DNA of 64,000 bases from Streptomyces chumphonensis (GTDB lineage Bacteria; Actinomycetota; Actinomycetes; Streptomycetales; Streptomycetaceae): assembly GCF_014779715.1 (NCBI RefSeq), contig NZ_JACXYU010000004.1:310001-374000 (forward strand). Direction: 5' to 3'. Of the stretch, positions 56,015-64,000 are shown in pieces. A program made the translations under genes and the position numbers. Below the pieces are notes generated by a model that was not told where the DNA came from, did no database searches, and worked only from the letters and a program-made list of their open reading frames with translations. How positions within the stretch are numbered: position 1 is the first letter of the stretch; every line of letters begins with the position of its first letter.

Positions 56015-56403
56015 CGTCGGCCGCTGCGGTGGAGTGCGGCGCGGTGGCATTCGGTGGCCGCCGCGCTGACGAGCCGCACAAGGTCGGCGTCAGCGCCGCT
56101 CGGGTCCCCCTCGGGGGGCCGCAGCCACACCCCCGCCGGGTCGGGCTCCCGGGTGTCCCCGCAGCGCTCGGCCCGGGCGCCGGGCTCGGCGCGTAGGTCC
56201 AGCCGGACGCCGCCCCAGTCGAGCCATTCCAGCAGCCCCGGCAGCTCCTCCGCGCTCCCGGCCGGCACCCGCAGCCGCACCCGTGCCCGCGCCGCGTCCC
56301 ATTCCACCGGGCCGGTCCGTACGGAGCGCCGCAGGAGCGCCAGCCCCGCGTCGAGCGGGAGGTCCAGATAGTCGTACCCGGGTTCGGTGCGTCGCGTCGT
56401 CAT
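55993..56403 (-). CDS. SCO3374-type conserved hypothetical
   Basis: A 136-residue soluble protein located between lsr2 and clpC, convergent with lsr2 and overlapping its 3' end by 22 bases. Position and sequence style (DYLDLPLDAGLALLRRSVRTGPVEWDAARARVRLRVPAG...LPGLLEWLDWGGVRLDL) fit the Streptomyces family named after SCO3374, from memory. No domain or catalytic motif is recognisable. Confidence 0.65.
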   Translation of the reverse strand: MTTRRTEPGYDYLDLPLDAGLALLRRSVRTGPVEWDAARARVRLRVPAGSAEELPGLLEWLDWGGVRLDLRAEPGARAERCGDTREPDPAGVWLRPPEGDPSGADADLVRLVSAAATECHRAALHRSGRRQPLAFS

Positions 56404-56858
56404 GCCGGGGCAACGGCGGGCGATCCTATTCGGTCACTTCCTGTTGACATTCAGCCACAGGGTGTGCTGTGCAGGCGACGAGCTGCGAGGCAAGCGTGTT
56501 CGCCCGTAGCGGATGACCCCTCCGCGGGGGGAATGGAACGCCCCTCGCCGGGGGTAGGACATCACCAGTGGTCACGGGGGCGTGGCAAGGGGCGATGGCG
56601 CCGGGGGGACGGGCGTGTCGGGGACGAGGCGTTCGCCATCGGCGTACTGAATGCGGGTGCATCGGCTTGGCCTGCGGGAACATCGTCTCGCACCATCGGG
56701 TTGGAACGGGTGTCGCCCGCACCGTGGCACGGACTGGTAGGACTCGGAGCGGGTGTCGGCAGTTGGAATGAGCGGTCCCCCGTTGCGGGACTAAGCTGCG
56801 GAAGGACAGGGAGGGGACCTACCCCTAACTGACTGACCGCTCTGAGGAGCGATTAACG
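56404..56858 (+). promoter_or_regulatory. 455-bp gene-free region upstream of clpC
   Basis: This is the largest non-coding stretch in the window. I found no coding sequence with good codon bias. It should hold the clpC promoter and regulatory sites, including the ClgR-like site at 56631-56647 and a weaker CGC-N5-GCG at 56501-56511. The clpC ribosome site (GAGGAG) is at the right end. The left end must contain the promoter of the SCO3374-type gene. Confidence 0.6.
56631..56647. promoter_or_regulatory. Possible ClgR binding site upstream of clpC
   Basis: GTTCGCCATCGGCGTAC contains CGC-N5-GCG with YNNNR-type centre symmetry and the favoured GCGTAC right flank, resembling actinobacterial ClgR operators. 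ClgR activates clp genes in Streptomyces and Corynebacterium. It lies about 210 bases before clpC, rather far, so this is tentative. Confidence 0.4.
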
Positions 56859-59378
56859 ATGTTCGAGAGGTTCACCGACCGCGCGCGGCGGGTTGTCGTC
56901 CTGGCTCAGGAAGAAGCCCGGATGCTCAACCACAACTACATCGGCACCGAGCACATCCTCCTGGGCCTGATCCACGAGGGTGAGGGTGTCGCCGCTAAGG
57001 CACTGGAGAGCCTCGGGATTTCGCTCGAGGCGGTCCGCCAGCAGGTGGAGGAGATCATCGGCCAGGGCCAGCAGGCCCCGTCCGGCCACATCCCCTTCAC
57101 CCCCCGGGCCAAGAAGGTGCTGGAGCTCTCGCTCCGCGAGGCCCTTCAGCTCGGCCACAACTACATCGGCACGGAGCACATCCTGCTCGGCCTGATCCGC
57201 GAGGGCGAGGGCGTCGCCGCCCAGGTCCTCGTGAAGCTCGGCGCCGACCTGAACCGGGTGCGGCAGCAGGTCATCCAGCTGCTCTCCGGCTACTCGGGCG
57301 GCAAGGAGACGGCCACGGCGGGCGGCCCGGCCGAGGGCACCCCCTCGACCTCGCTCGTTCTCGACCAGTTCGGCCGCAACCTGACCCAGGCCGCCCGCGA
57401 ATCCAAGCTCGACCCGGTCATCGGGCGCGAGAAGGAGATCGAGCGGGTCATGCAGGTGCTGTCCCGCCGGACGAAGAACAACCCGGTGCTCATCGGCGAG
57501 CCCGGTGTCGGCAAGACCGCCGTCGTCGAGGGCCTGGCGCAGGCCATCGTCAAGGGGGAGGTGCCCGAGACCCTCAAGGACAAGCACCTCTACACCCTGG
57601 ACCTCGGCGCCCTGGTCGCCGGCTCCCGCTACCGGGGTGACTTCGAGGAGCGCCTGAAGAAGGTCCTCAAGGAGATCCGCACCCGGGGCGACATCATCCT
57701 GTTCATCGACGAGCTGCACACGCTGGTCGGTGCGGGTGCCGCCGAGGGCGCCATCGACGCGGCGAGCATCCTCAAGCCGATGCTGGCCCGCGGCGAGCTC
57801 CAGACCATCGGTGCCACGACGCTGGACGAGTACCGCAAGCACCTGGAGAAGGACGCCGCCCTGGAGCGCCGCTTCCAGCCCATCCAGGTCGCCGAGCCGT
57901 CGCTGTCGCACACCATCGAGATCCTCAAGGGCCTGCGGGACCGCTACGAGGCGCACCACCGCGTCTCCATCACGGACGCCGCCCTGGTCGGCGCGGCCAC
58001 CCTGGCCGACCGCTACATCTCCGACCGCTTCCTGCCGGACAAGGCGATCGACCTGATCGACGAGGCCGGCTCCCGGATGCGCATCCGCCGCATGACCGCG
58101 CCGCCGGACCTGCGCGAGTTCGACGAGAAGATCGCGAACGTGCGCCGGGAGAAGGAGTCCGCGATCGACTCGCAGGACTTCGAGAAGGCCGCCAACCTGC
58201 GGGACAGCGAGAAGCAGCTGCTCGCGCAGAAGGCCAAGCGGGAGAAGGAGTGGAAGGCCGGCGACATGGACGTCGTCGCCGAGGTCGACGAGGAGCTGAT
58301 CGCCGAGGTCCTCGCCGCGTCCACCGGCATCCCGGTCTTCAAGCTGACCGAGGAGGAGTCCTCGCGGCTGCTGCGCATGGAGGACGAGCTGCACAAGCGC
58401 GTCATCGGCCAGGAGGACGCCATCAAGGCGCTCTCCCAGGCGATCCGGCGCACCCGTGCGGGCCTGAAGGACCCCAAGCGCCCCGGCGGCTCGTTCATCT
58501 TCGCCGGCCCGTCCGGCGTCGGTAAGACGGAGCTGTCCAAGACGCTCGCGGAGTTCCTCTTCGGTGACGAGGACGCGCTGATCTCCCTCGACATGTCGGA
58601 GTTCAGCGAGAAGCACACCGTCTCCCGGCTGTTCGGTTCGCCCCCCGGCTACGTCGGCTACGAGGAGGGCGGCCAGCTCACCGAGAAGGTGCGCCGCAAG
58701 CCGTTCTCGGTCGTCCTGTTCGACGAGGTCGAGAAGGCCCACCCGGACATCTTCAACTCGCTGCTGCAGATCCTGGAGGACGGTCGGCTGACCGACTCCC
58801 AGGGCCGGGTCGTGGACTTCAAGAACACCGTCATCATCATGACGACGAACCTCGGCACCCGGGACATCTCCAAGGGCTTCAACCTGGGCTTCGCCGCCCA
58901 GGGCGACGTCAAGACCGGCTACGAGCGCATGAAGGCCAAGGTCAACGACGAGCTGAAGCAGCACTTCCGCCCGGAGTTCCTGAACCGCGTCGACGACACG
59001 GTGGTCTTCCACCAGCTCACGCAGGAGAACATCATCGAGATCGTCGATCTGATGATCGCCCAGGTGGACGAGCGCCTGAAGGACCGCGACATGGGCATCG
59101 AGCTCAGCGCCGAGGCCAAGCAGCTGCTGGCCAAGCGCGGCTACGACCCGGTCATGGGCGCCCGGCCGCTGCGTCGCACGATCCAGCGGGAGATCGAGGA
59201 CACGCTGTCGGAGAAGATCCTCTTCGGCGAGCTGCGCCCCGGTCACATCGTGGTCGTGGACACCGAGGGCGAGGGTGAGAGCGCGGCGTTCACCTTCCGC
59301 GGCGAGGAGAAGGCGGCCCTCCCGGACGTGCCTCCCGTGGAGGCCGCCGGTGGTCCGAACATGACCAAGGAACCCTGA
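56859..59378 (+). CDS. clpC: ClpC, AAA+ unfoldase of the Clp protease
   Basis: The 839-residue Hsp100 protein feeds substrates to ClpP. It has two N-terminal Clp-N repeats ([34 protein letters not shown] occurs twice). The first AAA domain has Walker A GEPGVGKT (~212) and Walker [13 protein letters not shown]-type middle segment follows ([25 protein letters not shown]). The second AAA domain has [31 protein letters not shown] and the ClpP-binding [17 protein letters not shown] region. GAGGAG precedes the ATG. It is monocistronic and ends at a strong hairpin. Confidence 0.97.
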   Translation: MFERFTDRARRVVVLAQEEARMLNHNYIGTEHILLGLIHEGEGVAAKALESLGISLEAVRQQVEEIIGQGQQAPSGHIPFTPRAKKVLELSLREALQLGHNYIGTEHILLGLIREGEGVAAQVLVKLGADLNRVRQQVIQLLSGYSGGKETATAGGPAEGTPSTSLVLDQFGRNLTQAARESKLDPVIGREKEIERVMQVLSRRTKNNPVLIGEPGVGKTAVVEGLAQAIVKGEVPETLKDKHLYTLDLGALVAGSRYRGDFEERLKKVLKEIRTRGDIILFIDELHTLVGAGAAEGAIDAASILKPMLARGELQTIGATTLDEYRKHLEKDAALERRFQPIQVAEPSLSHTIEILKGLRDRYEAHHRVSITDAALVGAATLADRYISDRFLPDKAIDLIDEAGSRMRIRRMTAPPDLREFDEKIANVRREKESAIDSQDFEKAANLRDSEKQLLAQKAKREKEWKAGDMDVVAEVDEELIAEVLAASTGIPVFKLTEEESSRLLRMEDELHKRVIGQEDAIKALSQAIRRTRAGLKDPKRPGGSFIFAGPSGVGKTELSKTLAEFLFGDEDALISLDMSEFSEKHTVSRLFGSPPGYVGYEEGGQLTEKVRRKPFSVVLFDEVEKAHPDIFNSLLQILEDGRLTDSQGRVVDFKNTVIIMTTNLGTRDISKGFNLGFAAQGDVKTGYERMKAKVNDELKQHFRPEFLNRVDDTVVFHQLTQENIIEIVDLMIAQVDERLKDRDMGIELSAEAKQLLAKRGYDPVMGARPLRRTIQREIEDTLSEKILFGELRPGHIVVVDTEGEGESAAFTFRGEEKAALPDVPPVEAAGGPNMTKEP

Positions 59379-59412
59379 GGCAGCGCCTCCGGGCCCCGCA
59401 CGACGGTTCCGC

Positions 59413-59452
59413 ACGACGGCCCCGGCACCCTTCGCGGTGCCGGGGCCGTCGT
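59413..59452. terminator. Bidirectional 17-bp hairpin between clpC and the NACHT gene
   Basis: ACGACGGCCCCGGCACC pairs perfectly with GGTGCCGGGGCCGTCGT around a six-base CTTCGC loop, three bases from the NACHT stop. Confidence 0.8.
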
Positions 59453-59455
59453 CCG

Positions 59456-62023
59456 TCACGGCGTGGTGCCGTTGCGGGCGACCTTGACCTTGAGGCCCGG
59501 CCGCAGGTGCTCCAGCACGGGCGTCGGCAACTCGCGGGGGAGTACGAGGGTGCGCAGCCGGGGGAAGGCGTCCAGCCACCCGGGCCCGTCCGGGAGGCCG
59601 CCGGCCAGCCACAGGTGGGTCAGGCGCTCGGGCGGGAGGAGGGCGGTCAGCTCGGCCGGGTCGTAGTCCCCGGGGACGTGGACGCGCGCACGGCCGCCCA
59701 TCTCCCGCAGCGCCCGCAGGTGCTCGCCGCTCGGTGCGGTGAAGTAGAGGTCGTCCTCGGCGAGGTGCGCGATGATCTCCCGCGCGTACGGCCGTGTCGC
59801 GTACCGGTGCCACGCCCAGGCGAGCTGCCGCCGCACTCCCAGCGAGGGGTGGTCCCGGTAGCGGGCCAGGACGGGGAGCGCCGCGTCCTCGGTGAAGCCG
59901 GAGGCGGTGATGACGACGTTGAGGGCCGTCTCGTCGTCCAGACCTTCGGGGCCCGGCAGCAGCCGGAGCACGATCGGGCTGCCGACCCCGTCGGCCAGCC
60001 AGTGGGCGACCGTGCGGTCGGGCGGGGGGACGAGTGACCGCAGGCGGCGCTCCACCTCGTGCCGCACCGCCGGGTCCAGTTCCGTCGCCTCCTGGAGGCA
60101 CGTCGCCGCGAGCAGGTCCCGGTAGTGCTGGTCGTCCGCGTCCCGCGCCCCCGGCGGGCCGTCGAGCAGCCCGCGCAGCAGCCGGGCGCGTTCGGCCGGA
60201 CGGGCGTGGGCGACGGCCATGCGCAGGACGTCCTCCCACTGCGTCTTGTCCGCGTTGTCCAGCAGGAGGGGGAAGTCGCCCTCCTCCACGGCCGCCTTGG
60301 CCGCCAGGTAGTCCTGGAACGTGCGGTGGACGAAGTCGACGCGGTCCGTGGCCGGCTCGCGCAGCAGCCCCGAGCGGTCCCGCAGATGACGGTAGACCTC
60401 CTCCGCGTCGGCGGTGATGTGGGCCATCTGCGGAAGGGTGCGTTCCAGTTGCGCCACGACGTCCGCGCGGTCCATCTCGGCGCGGCTGTTGCGCAGCATC
60501 CAGTGGGCCAGCTTCTGCAGCAGCACGACGGAGGAGTCCTTCGACAGCCGCAGGGCGTCGTCCAGCACGGCACGCTCCACGTCGCGCCGCTCCAGCAGCA
60601 TGGACAGCGCCGCCTCGTAGAGGTCCTTGCGGCTGTGCGGGAGGAAGCCGTGGCGCTCCCGGTGCAGGGCGCACAACAGCCCGCACATCAGCGGGTTGGA
60701 GGCCAGCCTGCCGAGGTCGGAGTTCGCGCGGACCAGGCCCAGCAGGGCGTCGGCCGACTCCGGCGGCGCCTCGGCGGCCGCGTGCCAGCGTCGGACGAAC
60801 GCGGCGACGTCGGCGCGGCCCATCGGCGAGAGGGCCAGCTCCGCGAAGCCGTCCCGGGCCAGCCAGTCGCTCGCGACGGCCGAGGGCCGGGAGGTGACGA
60901 GCCACAGGTTGTCCGGGAAGTCCGCCAGGAGGTCGCGCAGCCAGCGGCGGGTGGCGCCGCGCTCGGCCTCGGGGATCTCGTCGATGCCGTCGACGAGCAG
61001 CAGGCCGCGCCCGGACCGCAGCACCCGGAGCGCCCAGCCGTCGGGCTGTTCCCCGGCGAGGTTGCTGCCCACGGCGTGCAGGAAGCGGTCCGGGGTGGGC
61101 GGCAGGCCGTCCCGCAGGACGCGCCGCAGCGGCAGCACGAACGGCACCCGCCCGACGAGGTGGGGCAGCCGGGCGAGGTGCTCGGGGTCCTGCCGGGCGG
61201 TGGTCACGGTGAGCCACTGCAGGAGCGTGGTCTTCCCGGACCCGGCGGCCCCGCGCAGCAGGACGCGGGCGTCGTCCTGGAGGGCGCGCTCCGCCGGGAG
61301 CGGGGCGCCGCCGGCCTCGGCCTCCAGGGAGATGTAGGCGGTGTCCAGGGGCCAGTCGCGGGTGTGGTGGAGGTCGAGTCCGTAGATCGTCAGCTCGCTG
61401 TGCCGCCGGGCGACGTGGGCGGCGTACGCCTCCTCGAACCGCGCGTCGGCGGCGGTGCGGGAGGGGACGCGCTCGGCGAGCAGCTCCAGCGTGGAGGCGA
61501 TCCGGTCCAGCCGGGCGGTCTGCTCGACGGCGGTGCGGGCCAGGAACGTCGAGTGCTGGGTGAAGAAGTTCAGCACGTGCAGGCACACGTCGTGCAGCAG
61601 CGGCCGGAACAGGGCCTCGGCGTCGGCGGACAGCGCCTCGGCCTGCCCGGCCTGCCCGGCCCGGACGACCCGGTCGGCGAGCCCCTCCGGGCCGAGCCGC
61701 ACGGCCTGCACGTCGTCCATGTCGAGCTCGCCGAGCTGCCGCAGCGCACGGGTGAGTGTGTCGGCGACCTCCTGCCGCACCTCGGCGGAGGGGGCGTCGT
61801 GCGGGCCGGTGGCCCGCACGTACCGGGTGACGACCTCGGCGGCGAGCCGGGCCAGGTCGTCGCCGTCCAGGGTCCGCTTCTCACCGCGGAAGGAGAACCA
61901 GCCGCCCAGCCGGACGGGCCTCTCCACCAGCCCGGCCCCCGGCTCGCGCCGCACGAGGAGCTTCCGCACCAGCGGTGTCACGGCGCCCGCGGCCACCCGC
62001 AGGCCCAGCGTCGACGGTTCCAC
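59456..62023 (-). CDS. NACHT-domain STAND NTPase (bacterial NLR-like)
   Basis: An 855-residue protein with an N-terminal helical domain (~1-240). The NACHT NTPase has Walker A LLRGAAGSGKTTLLQW at ~256-270, Walker B GLLLVDGIDEIPE at ~340-351 with the NACHT-type DGxDE, and sensor 1 LWLVTSRPS ~373-381. The winged-helix segment VDFVHRTFQDYLAAKAAVEEGD is at ~562-583. A C-terminal helical-repeat and LRR-like sensor region (~600-855) follows (LTHLWLAGGLPDGPGWLDAFPRLRTLVLPRELP). Related bacterial NACHT proteins give phage defence. GTG 62023 has GGAGGGGG upstream. It is a single gene with no obvious effector. Confidence 0.85.
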   Translation of the reverse strand: MEPSTLGLRVAAGAVTPLVRKLLVRREPGAGLVERPVRLGGWFSFRGEKRTLDGDDLARLAAEVVTRYVRATGPHDAPSAEVRQEVADTLTRALRQLGELDMDDVQAVRLGPEGLADRVVRAGQAGQAEALSADAEALFRPLLHDVCLHVLNFFTQHSTFLARTAVEQTARLDRIASTLELLAERVPSRTAADARFEEAYAAHVARRHSELTIYGLDLHHTRDWPLDTAYISLEAEAGGAPLPAERALQDDARVLLRGAAGSGKTTLLQWLTVTTARQDPEHLARLPHLVGRVPFVLPLRRVLRDGLPPTPDRFLHAVGSNLAGEQPDGWALRVLRSGRGLLLVDGIDEIPEAERGATRRWLRDLLADFPDNLWLVTSRPSAVASDWLARDGFAELALSPMGRADVAAFVRRWHAAAEAPPESADALLGLVRANSDLGRLASNPLMCGLLCALHRERHGFLPHSRKDLYEAALSMLLERRDVERAVLDDALRLSKDSSVVLLQKLAHWMLRNSRAEMDRADVVAQLERTLPQMAHITADAEEVYRHLRDRSGLLREPATDRVDFVHRTFQDYLAAKAAVEEGDFPLLLDNADKTQWEDVLRMAVAHARPAERARLLRGLLDGPPGARDADDQHYRDLLAATCLQEATELDPAVRHEVERRLRSLVPPPDRTVAHWLADGVGSPIVLRLLPGPEGLDDETALNVVITASGFTEDAALPVLARYRDHPSLGVRRQLAWAWHRYATRPYAREIIAHLAEDDLYFTAPSGEHLRALREMGGRARVHVPGDYDPAELTALLPPERLTHLWLAGGLPDGPGWLDAFPRLRTLVLPRELPTPVLEHLRPGLKVKVARNGTTP

Positions 62024-62082
62024 GCGTCCCCCTCCAGGCGCCGACCGGTCCACGCCCACCCTAAGGGCGGGGTGACGGTGCC

Positions 62083-63345
62083 TCAGCCCGCGCCGGGGGG
62101 AACGGGGCTGACGGGGGCCGTCGCCGGGAGGTGCAGCGTCGCGACGGCGCCGGGCTCGGCGTTGCGGAACGTCAGCCGGGCGCCCAGTACCCGGGCCTGA
62201 CCGGCTGCGATGGTCAGGCCCAGGCCGTGGCCGCGCCCGGCCCGGTCGGTGGAGCCGGTGCGGAACCGGCTGGGCCCCTCCGCCAGCAGGTCGGCGGGGA
62301 AGCCCGGGCCGTGGTCGCGGACGCGCAGCCGTCGACCCTCCACGGTGACCTCGACGGGGCCGGCGCCGTGCCGCTCGGCGTTGGCCAGCAGGTTGCCCAG
62401 GACGCGTTCCAGCCGGCGCGGGTCGGTGGTGACGATGGCGTCCCCGCCGACGTCGACCCGCGCCTCGGGGGTGAGCGCGCGCACCCGTCGCGCGACGAAC
62501 TCCCCGAGCGCGATGTCCTGCAGCTCGGCCCGTTCCGCCGCGCCGTCCAGCCGGGCCACCTCCAGGATGTCCTCCACGAGGGTGCGCAGGACCTGGGCGC
62601 GGTCCCGCACCAGCTCGGCGGGACGGCCGTCGGGCAGCAGCCCGGCGGCGGTGACCAGGCCGGTCACGGGGGTGCGCAGCTCGTGCGCGATGTCGGCGGT
62701 GACGCGGCGTTCGGCGTCGAGCCGGGCCTGGAGGGCGTCGGCCATGGCGTCCACGGCGCGGGCGAGCTCGTCCGCCTCGTCCGGGGCGCGTCCGCCGATG
62801 GCGTCCCGCACCCGCACGTCCGCGTGCCCGGCGGCGACGCGTCCCGCCGCGGTCGCCGCCTTCCGCAGCCGCCGCGAGAGCTGCCCGCCGACGAGCACCC
62901 CGAGGGCGGTGCTGCCCACGACGACCGTCCCCGCGCCCACGACGAGGGTGCGGTCCAGGTCGGCCAGGACGGAGTAGCGGTCGGTGAAGCGGGCGTGCAG
63001 GGACAGGACGCTGCCGTCGGGCAGTTGCGTCGCCGCCCACACGTCGGGAGCGTCGTCGCCGTTCTCGCTGACGAACGTGGCGCGCTCCCCGGTGCGCACC
63101 GCCTCCCGCAGCTCCTCCGGCAGCGCGGGGTCGTCCAGCTCCGCGCCGAGGGCGAGCCGTTCGCCCAGCTCGTAGATGCGTTCCGCCGAGCGCAGCCGTT
63201 CGTCCTGCACGTCCCGGCTGTTGCTGATCATCGTCACCCGGGCCGCGTTGTGCACGATGAGGCTGAGCAGCAGCGCCACGAGGGCGCTGACGGCGGCGAT
63301 GGCGCCGCTCAGCTTCCACCGCAGTCCGAACCGCACGGCTCTCAT
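62083..63345 (-). CDS. cseC: CseC-type envelope-stress sensor histidine kinase
   Basis: A 420-residue kinase. Membrane segment 1 is at ~13-30 (LSGAIAAVSALVALLLSLIV), then an extracytoplasmic sensor of ~110 residues, and segment 2 VVVGAGTVVVGSTALGVLVGG. A HAMP domain follows, then the H-box RRVTADIAHELRTPVTGLVTAAG and ATPase boxes (NLLANAERHGAG, VRDHGPGFP, GHGLGLTIA). ATG 63345 overlaps the regulator's stop (ATGA). Pairing with a CseB-like regulator identifies the SigE-controlling Cse system; sigE and cseA should lie beyond the right edge. Confidence 0.88.
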   Translation of the reverse strand: MRAVRFGLRWKLSGAIAAVSALVALLLSLIVHNAARVTMISNSRDVQDERLRSAERIYELGERLALGAELDDPALPEELREAVRTGERATFVSENGDDAPDVWAATQLPDGSVLSLHARFTDRYSVLADLDRTLVVGAGTVVVGSTALGVLVGGQLSRRLRKAATAAGRVAAGHADVRVRDAIGGRAPDEADELARAVDAMADALQARLDAERRVTADIAHELRTPVTGLVTAAGLLPDGRPAELVRDRAQVLRTLVEDILEVARLDGAAERAELQDIALGEFVARRVRALTPEARVDVGGDAIVTTDPRRLERVLGNLLANAERHGAGPVEVTVEGRRLRVRDHGPGFPADLLAEGPSRFRTGSTDRAGRGHGLGLTIAAGQARVLGARLTFRNAEPGAVATLHLPATAPVSPVPPGAG

Positions 63346-64000
63346 CGGATGAGCTTGTACCCGAAGCCGCGCACCGTCTCGATGCGGGCCTGCCCGATCT
63401 TCACCCGCAACCGCTGCACGTGGACGTCCACGACGCGGGTGTCGCCGCCCCAGCCGTAGTCCCACACGCGCTCCAGCAGCCGGTCGCGGGAGAGCACGGT
63501 GCCCGGTGCGGCCGAGAACTCCAGCAGCAGCCGCATCTCGGTCGGCGTCAGCGGCACGGGCCGCCCGTCGCGCCGCACCTCCATGCCGCCGGTGTCGACC
63601 TCCAGGTCACCGAAGCGCAGCGTTCCGTCCGGCCCGGCCGCAGGCTCGGCGGACGGGCCGGACGTCCCGTCCGGGCCCGCGACGACGGCGCGGGAGTGCC
63701 GGAAGCGGCGCAGCACCGCACGGATGCGCGCGACGAGCACCGCACCGTCGAACGGTTTGGTGACGTAGTCGTCCGCTCCCGCCTCCAACCCGAGGACGAC
63801 GTCGATCGAGTCGGCCCGCGCGGACAGCATGATGACCGGCACGGTGGACTCGTCCCGGATGCGGCGGCACAGGCTCACGCCGTCCAGCCCCGGCACCATG
63901 ACGTCCAGCAGCGCCACGTCCGGCCGGTCCGCACGGAACGCCTCCAGTCCCGCCAGCCCGTCCGGGACCGCCGTCACGGCGAACCCGTCGCGTTCCAGCG
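63342..64000 (-). CDS. cseB: CseB-type OmpR-family response regulator (5' end cut by window)
   Basis: The last 219 codons are present. The receiver part includes DRPDVALLDVMVPGLDGVSLCRRIRDESTVPVIMLSARADSID with the acceptor Asp in LLDVMVP, then GLEAGADDYVTKPFDGAVLVARI. A winged-helix output domain follows (LTPTEMRLLLEFSAAPGTVLSRDRLLERVWDYGWGGDTRVVDVHVQRLRVKIG...RGFGYKL). It resembles S. coelicolor CseB, which activates sigE on cell-wall damage. The linker carries a Pro/Gly/Ala insertion. Its reading frame continues past base 64000. Confidence 0.9.
   Translation of the reverse strand, partial: LERDGFAVTAVPDGLAGLEAFRADRPDVALLDVMVPGLDGVSLCRRIRDESTVPVIMLSARADSIDVVLGLEAGADDYVTKPFDGAVLVARIRAVLRRFRHSRAVVAGPDGTSGPSAEPAAGPDGTLRFGDLEVDTGGMEVRRDGRPVPLTPTEMRLLLEFSAAPGTVLSRDRLLERVWDYGWGGDTRVVDVHVQRLRVKIGQARIETVRGFGYKLIR

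Noticed and set aside
56501..56511. Second CGC-N5-GCG near clpC
   Set aside because: The centre and flanks fit ClgR poorly; such short GC motifs are expected by chance here.
56853..61586. 1577-residue minus-strand open frame opposite clpC
   Set aside because: It spans clpC antisense and an alternative frame of the NACHT gene, with no recognisable domain.

Overview
The window is about 72-73% G+C with strong third-position G/C bias, frequent GTG starts, short intergenic gaps and typical actinobacterial families (Lsr2, WhiJ-type XRE/DUF397 pair, CseBC, PH-domain pairs, ergothioneine genes). It reads as chromosomal core DNA of a Streptomyces or a very close relative. From memory, much of it follows the S. 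coelicolor ppa-dacB-tilS-hpt-ftsH-fol block, then the nuoD2, panC/nad and lsr2-clpC-cseBC neighbourhoods, with other genes inserted. I see no IS element, prophage, CRISPR array, rRNA or tRNA gene. Both edges cut genes: a Ser/Thr kinase on the left and cseB on the right.

Layout. 0-3 kb: partial Ser/Thr kinase, STAS anti-sigma antagonist, SigF/SigB-type sigma factor and a VOC protein. 3.1-7.9 kb: complete, translationally coupled egtABCD operon for ergothioneine, closed by a strong hairpin. 8-12 kb: SRPBCC protein, MreB/Mbl-like protein, and an ABC exporter behind a MerR-type promoter (19-bp spacer). 12-14.7 kb: a zinc-starvation island, in which rpmB-rpsN diverge from rpmG-rpmE2-COG0523-rpsR around one Zur-like box. 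14.9-16.9 kb: a WhiJ-type trio (DUF397, RsbW-like ATPase with a TTA codon, XRE/DUF5753 regulator). 17-21.8 kb: aldehyde dehydrogenase, DinB-like protein, TipA-like MerR regulator with its own dyad promoter, and a ThrE exporter.

21.9-33.4 kb: ppa, dacB, a zincin-type metalloprotease, tilS, hpt, ftsH, then folE-folP-(NTF2-like)-folB-folK-DUF3180. 33.4-38.3 kb: a secreted hypothetical overlapping ogt, and a glycine-betaine-type ABC importer with a divergent ATPase gene. 38.4-45.5 kb: coiled-coil membrane protein, orphan nuoD, two bacterial PH-domain membrane proteins, a MidA-like methyltransferase and a NarL-type two-component system. 45.7-53.4 kb: APH-like kinase, threonine aldolase, then the coupled DUF2520-panC-nadB-nadC-coaX operon supplying CoA and NAD precursors. 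53.4-64 kb: small regulatory and hypothetical genes, many with leaderless starts, lsr2, an SCO3374-type protein, clpC, a NACHT STAND NTPase and the CseC/CseB envelope-stress system.

The points most worth a second look are the NACHT NTPase beside clpC, the P-loop-less COG0523 protein in the Zur island, the bldA-type TTA codon and repeated motif in the WhiJ trio, the MerR-type operator on an ABC exporter with no adjacent regulator, the MidA-like methyltransferase near an orphan NuoD, and the concentration of leaderless starts.
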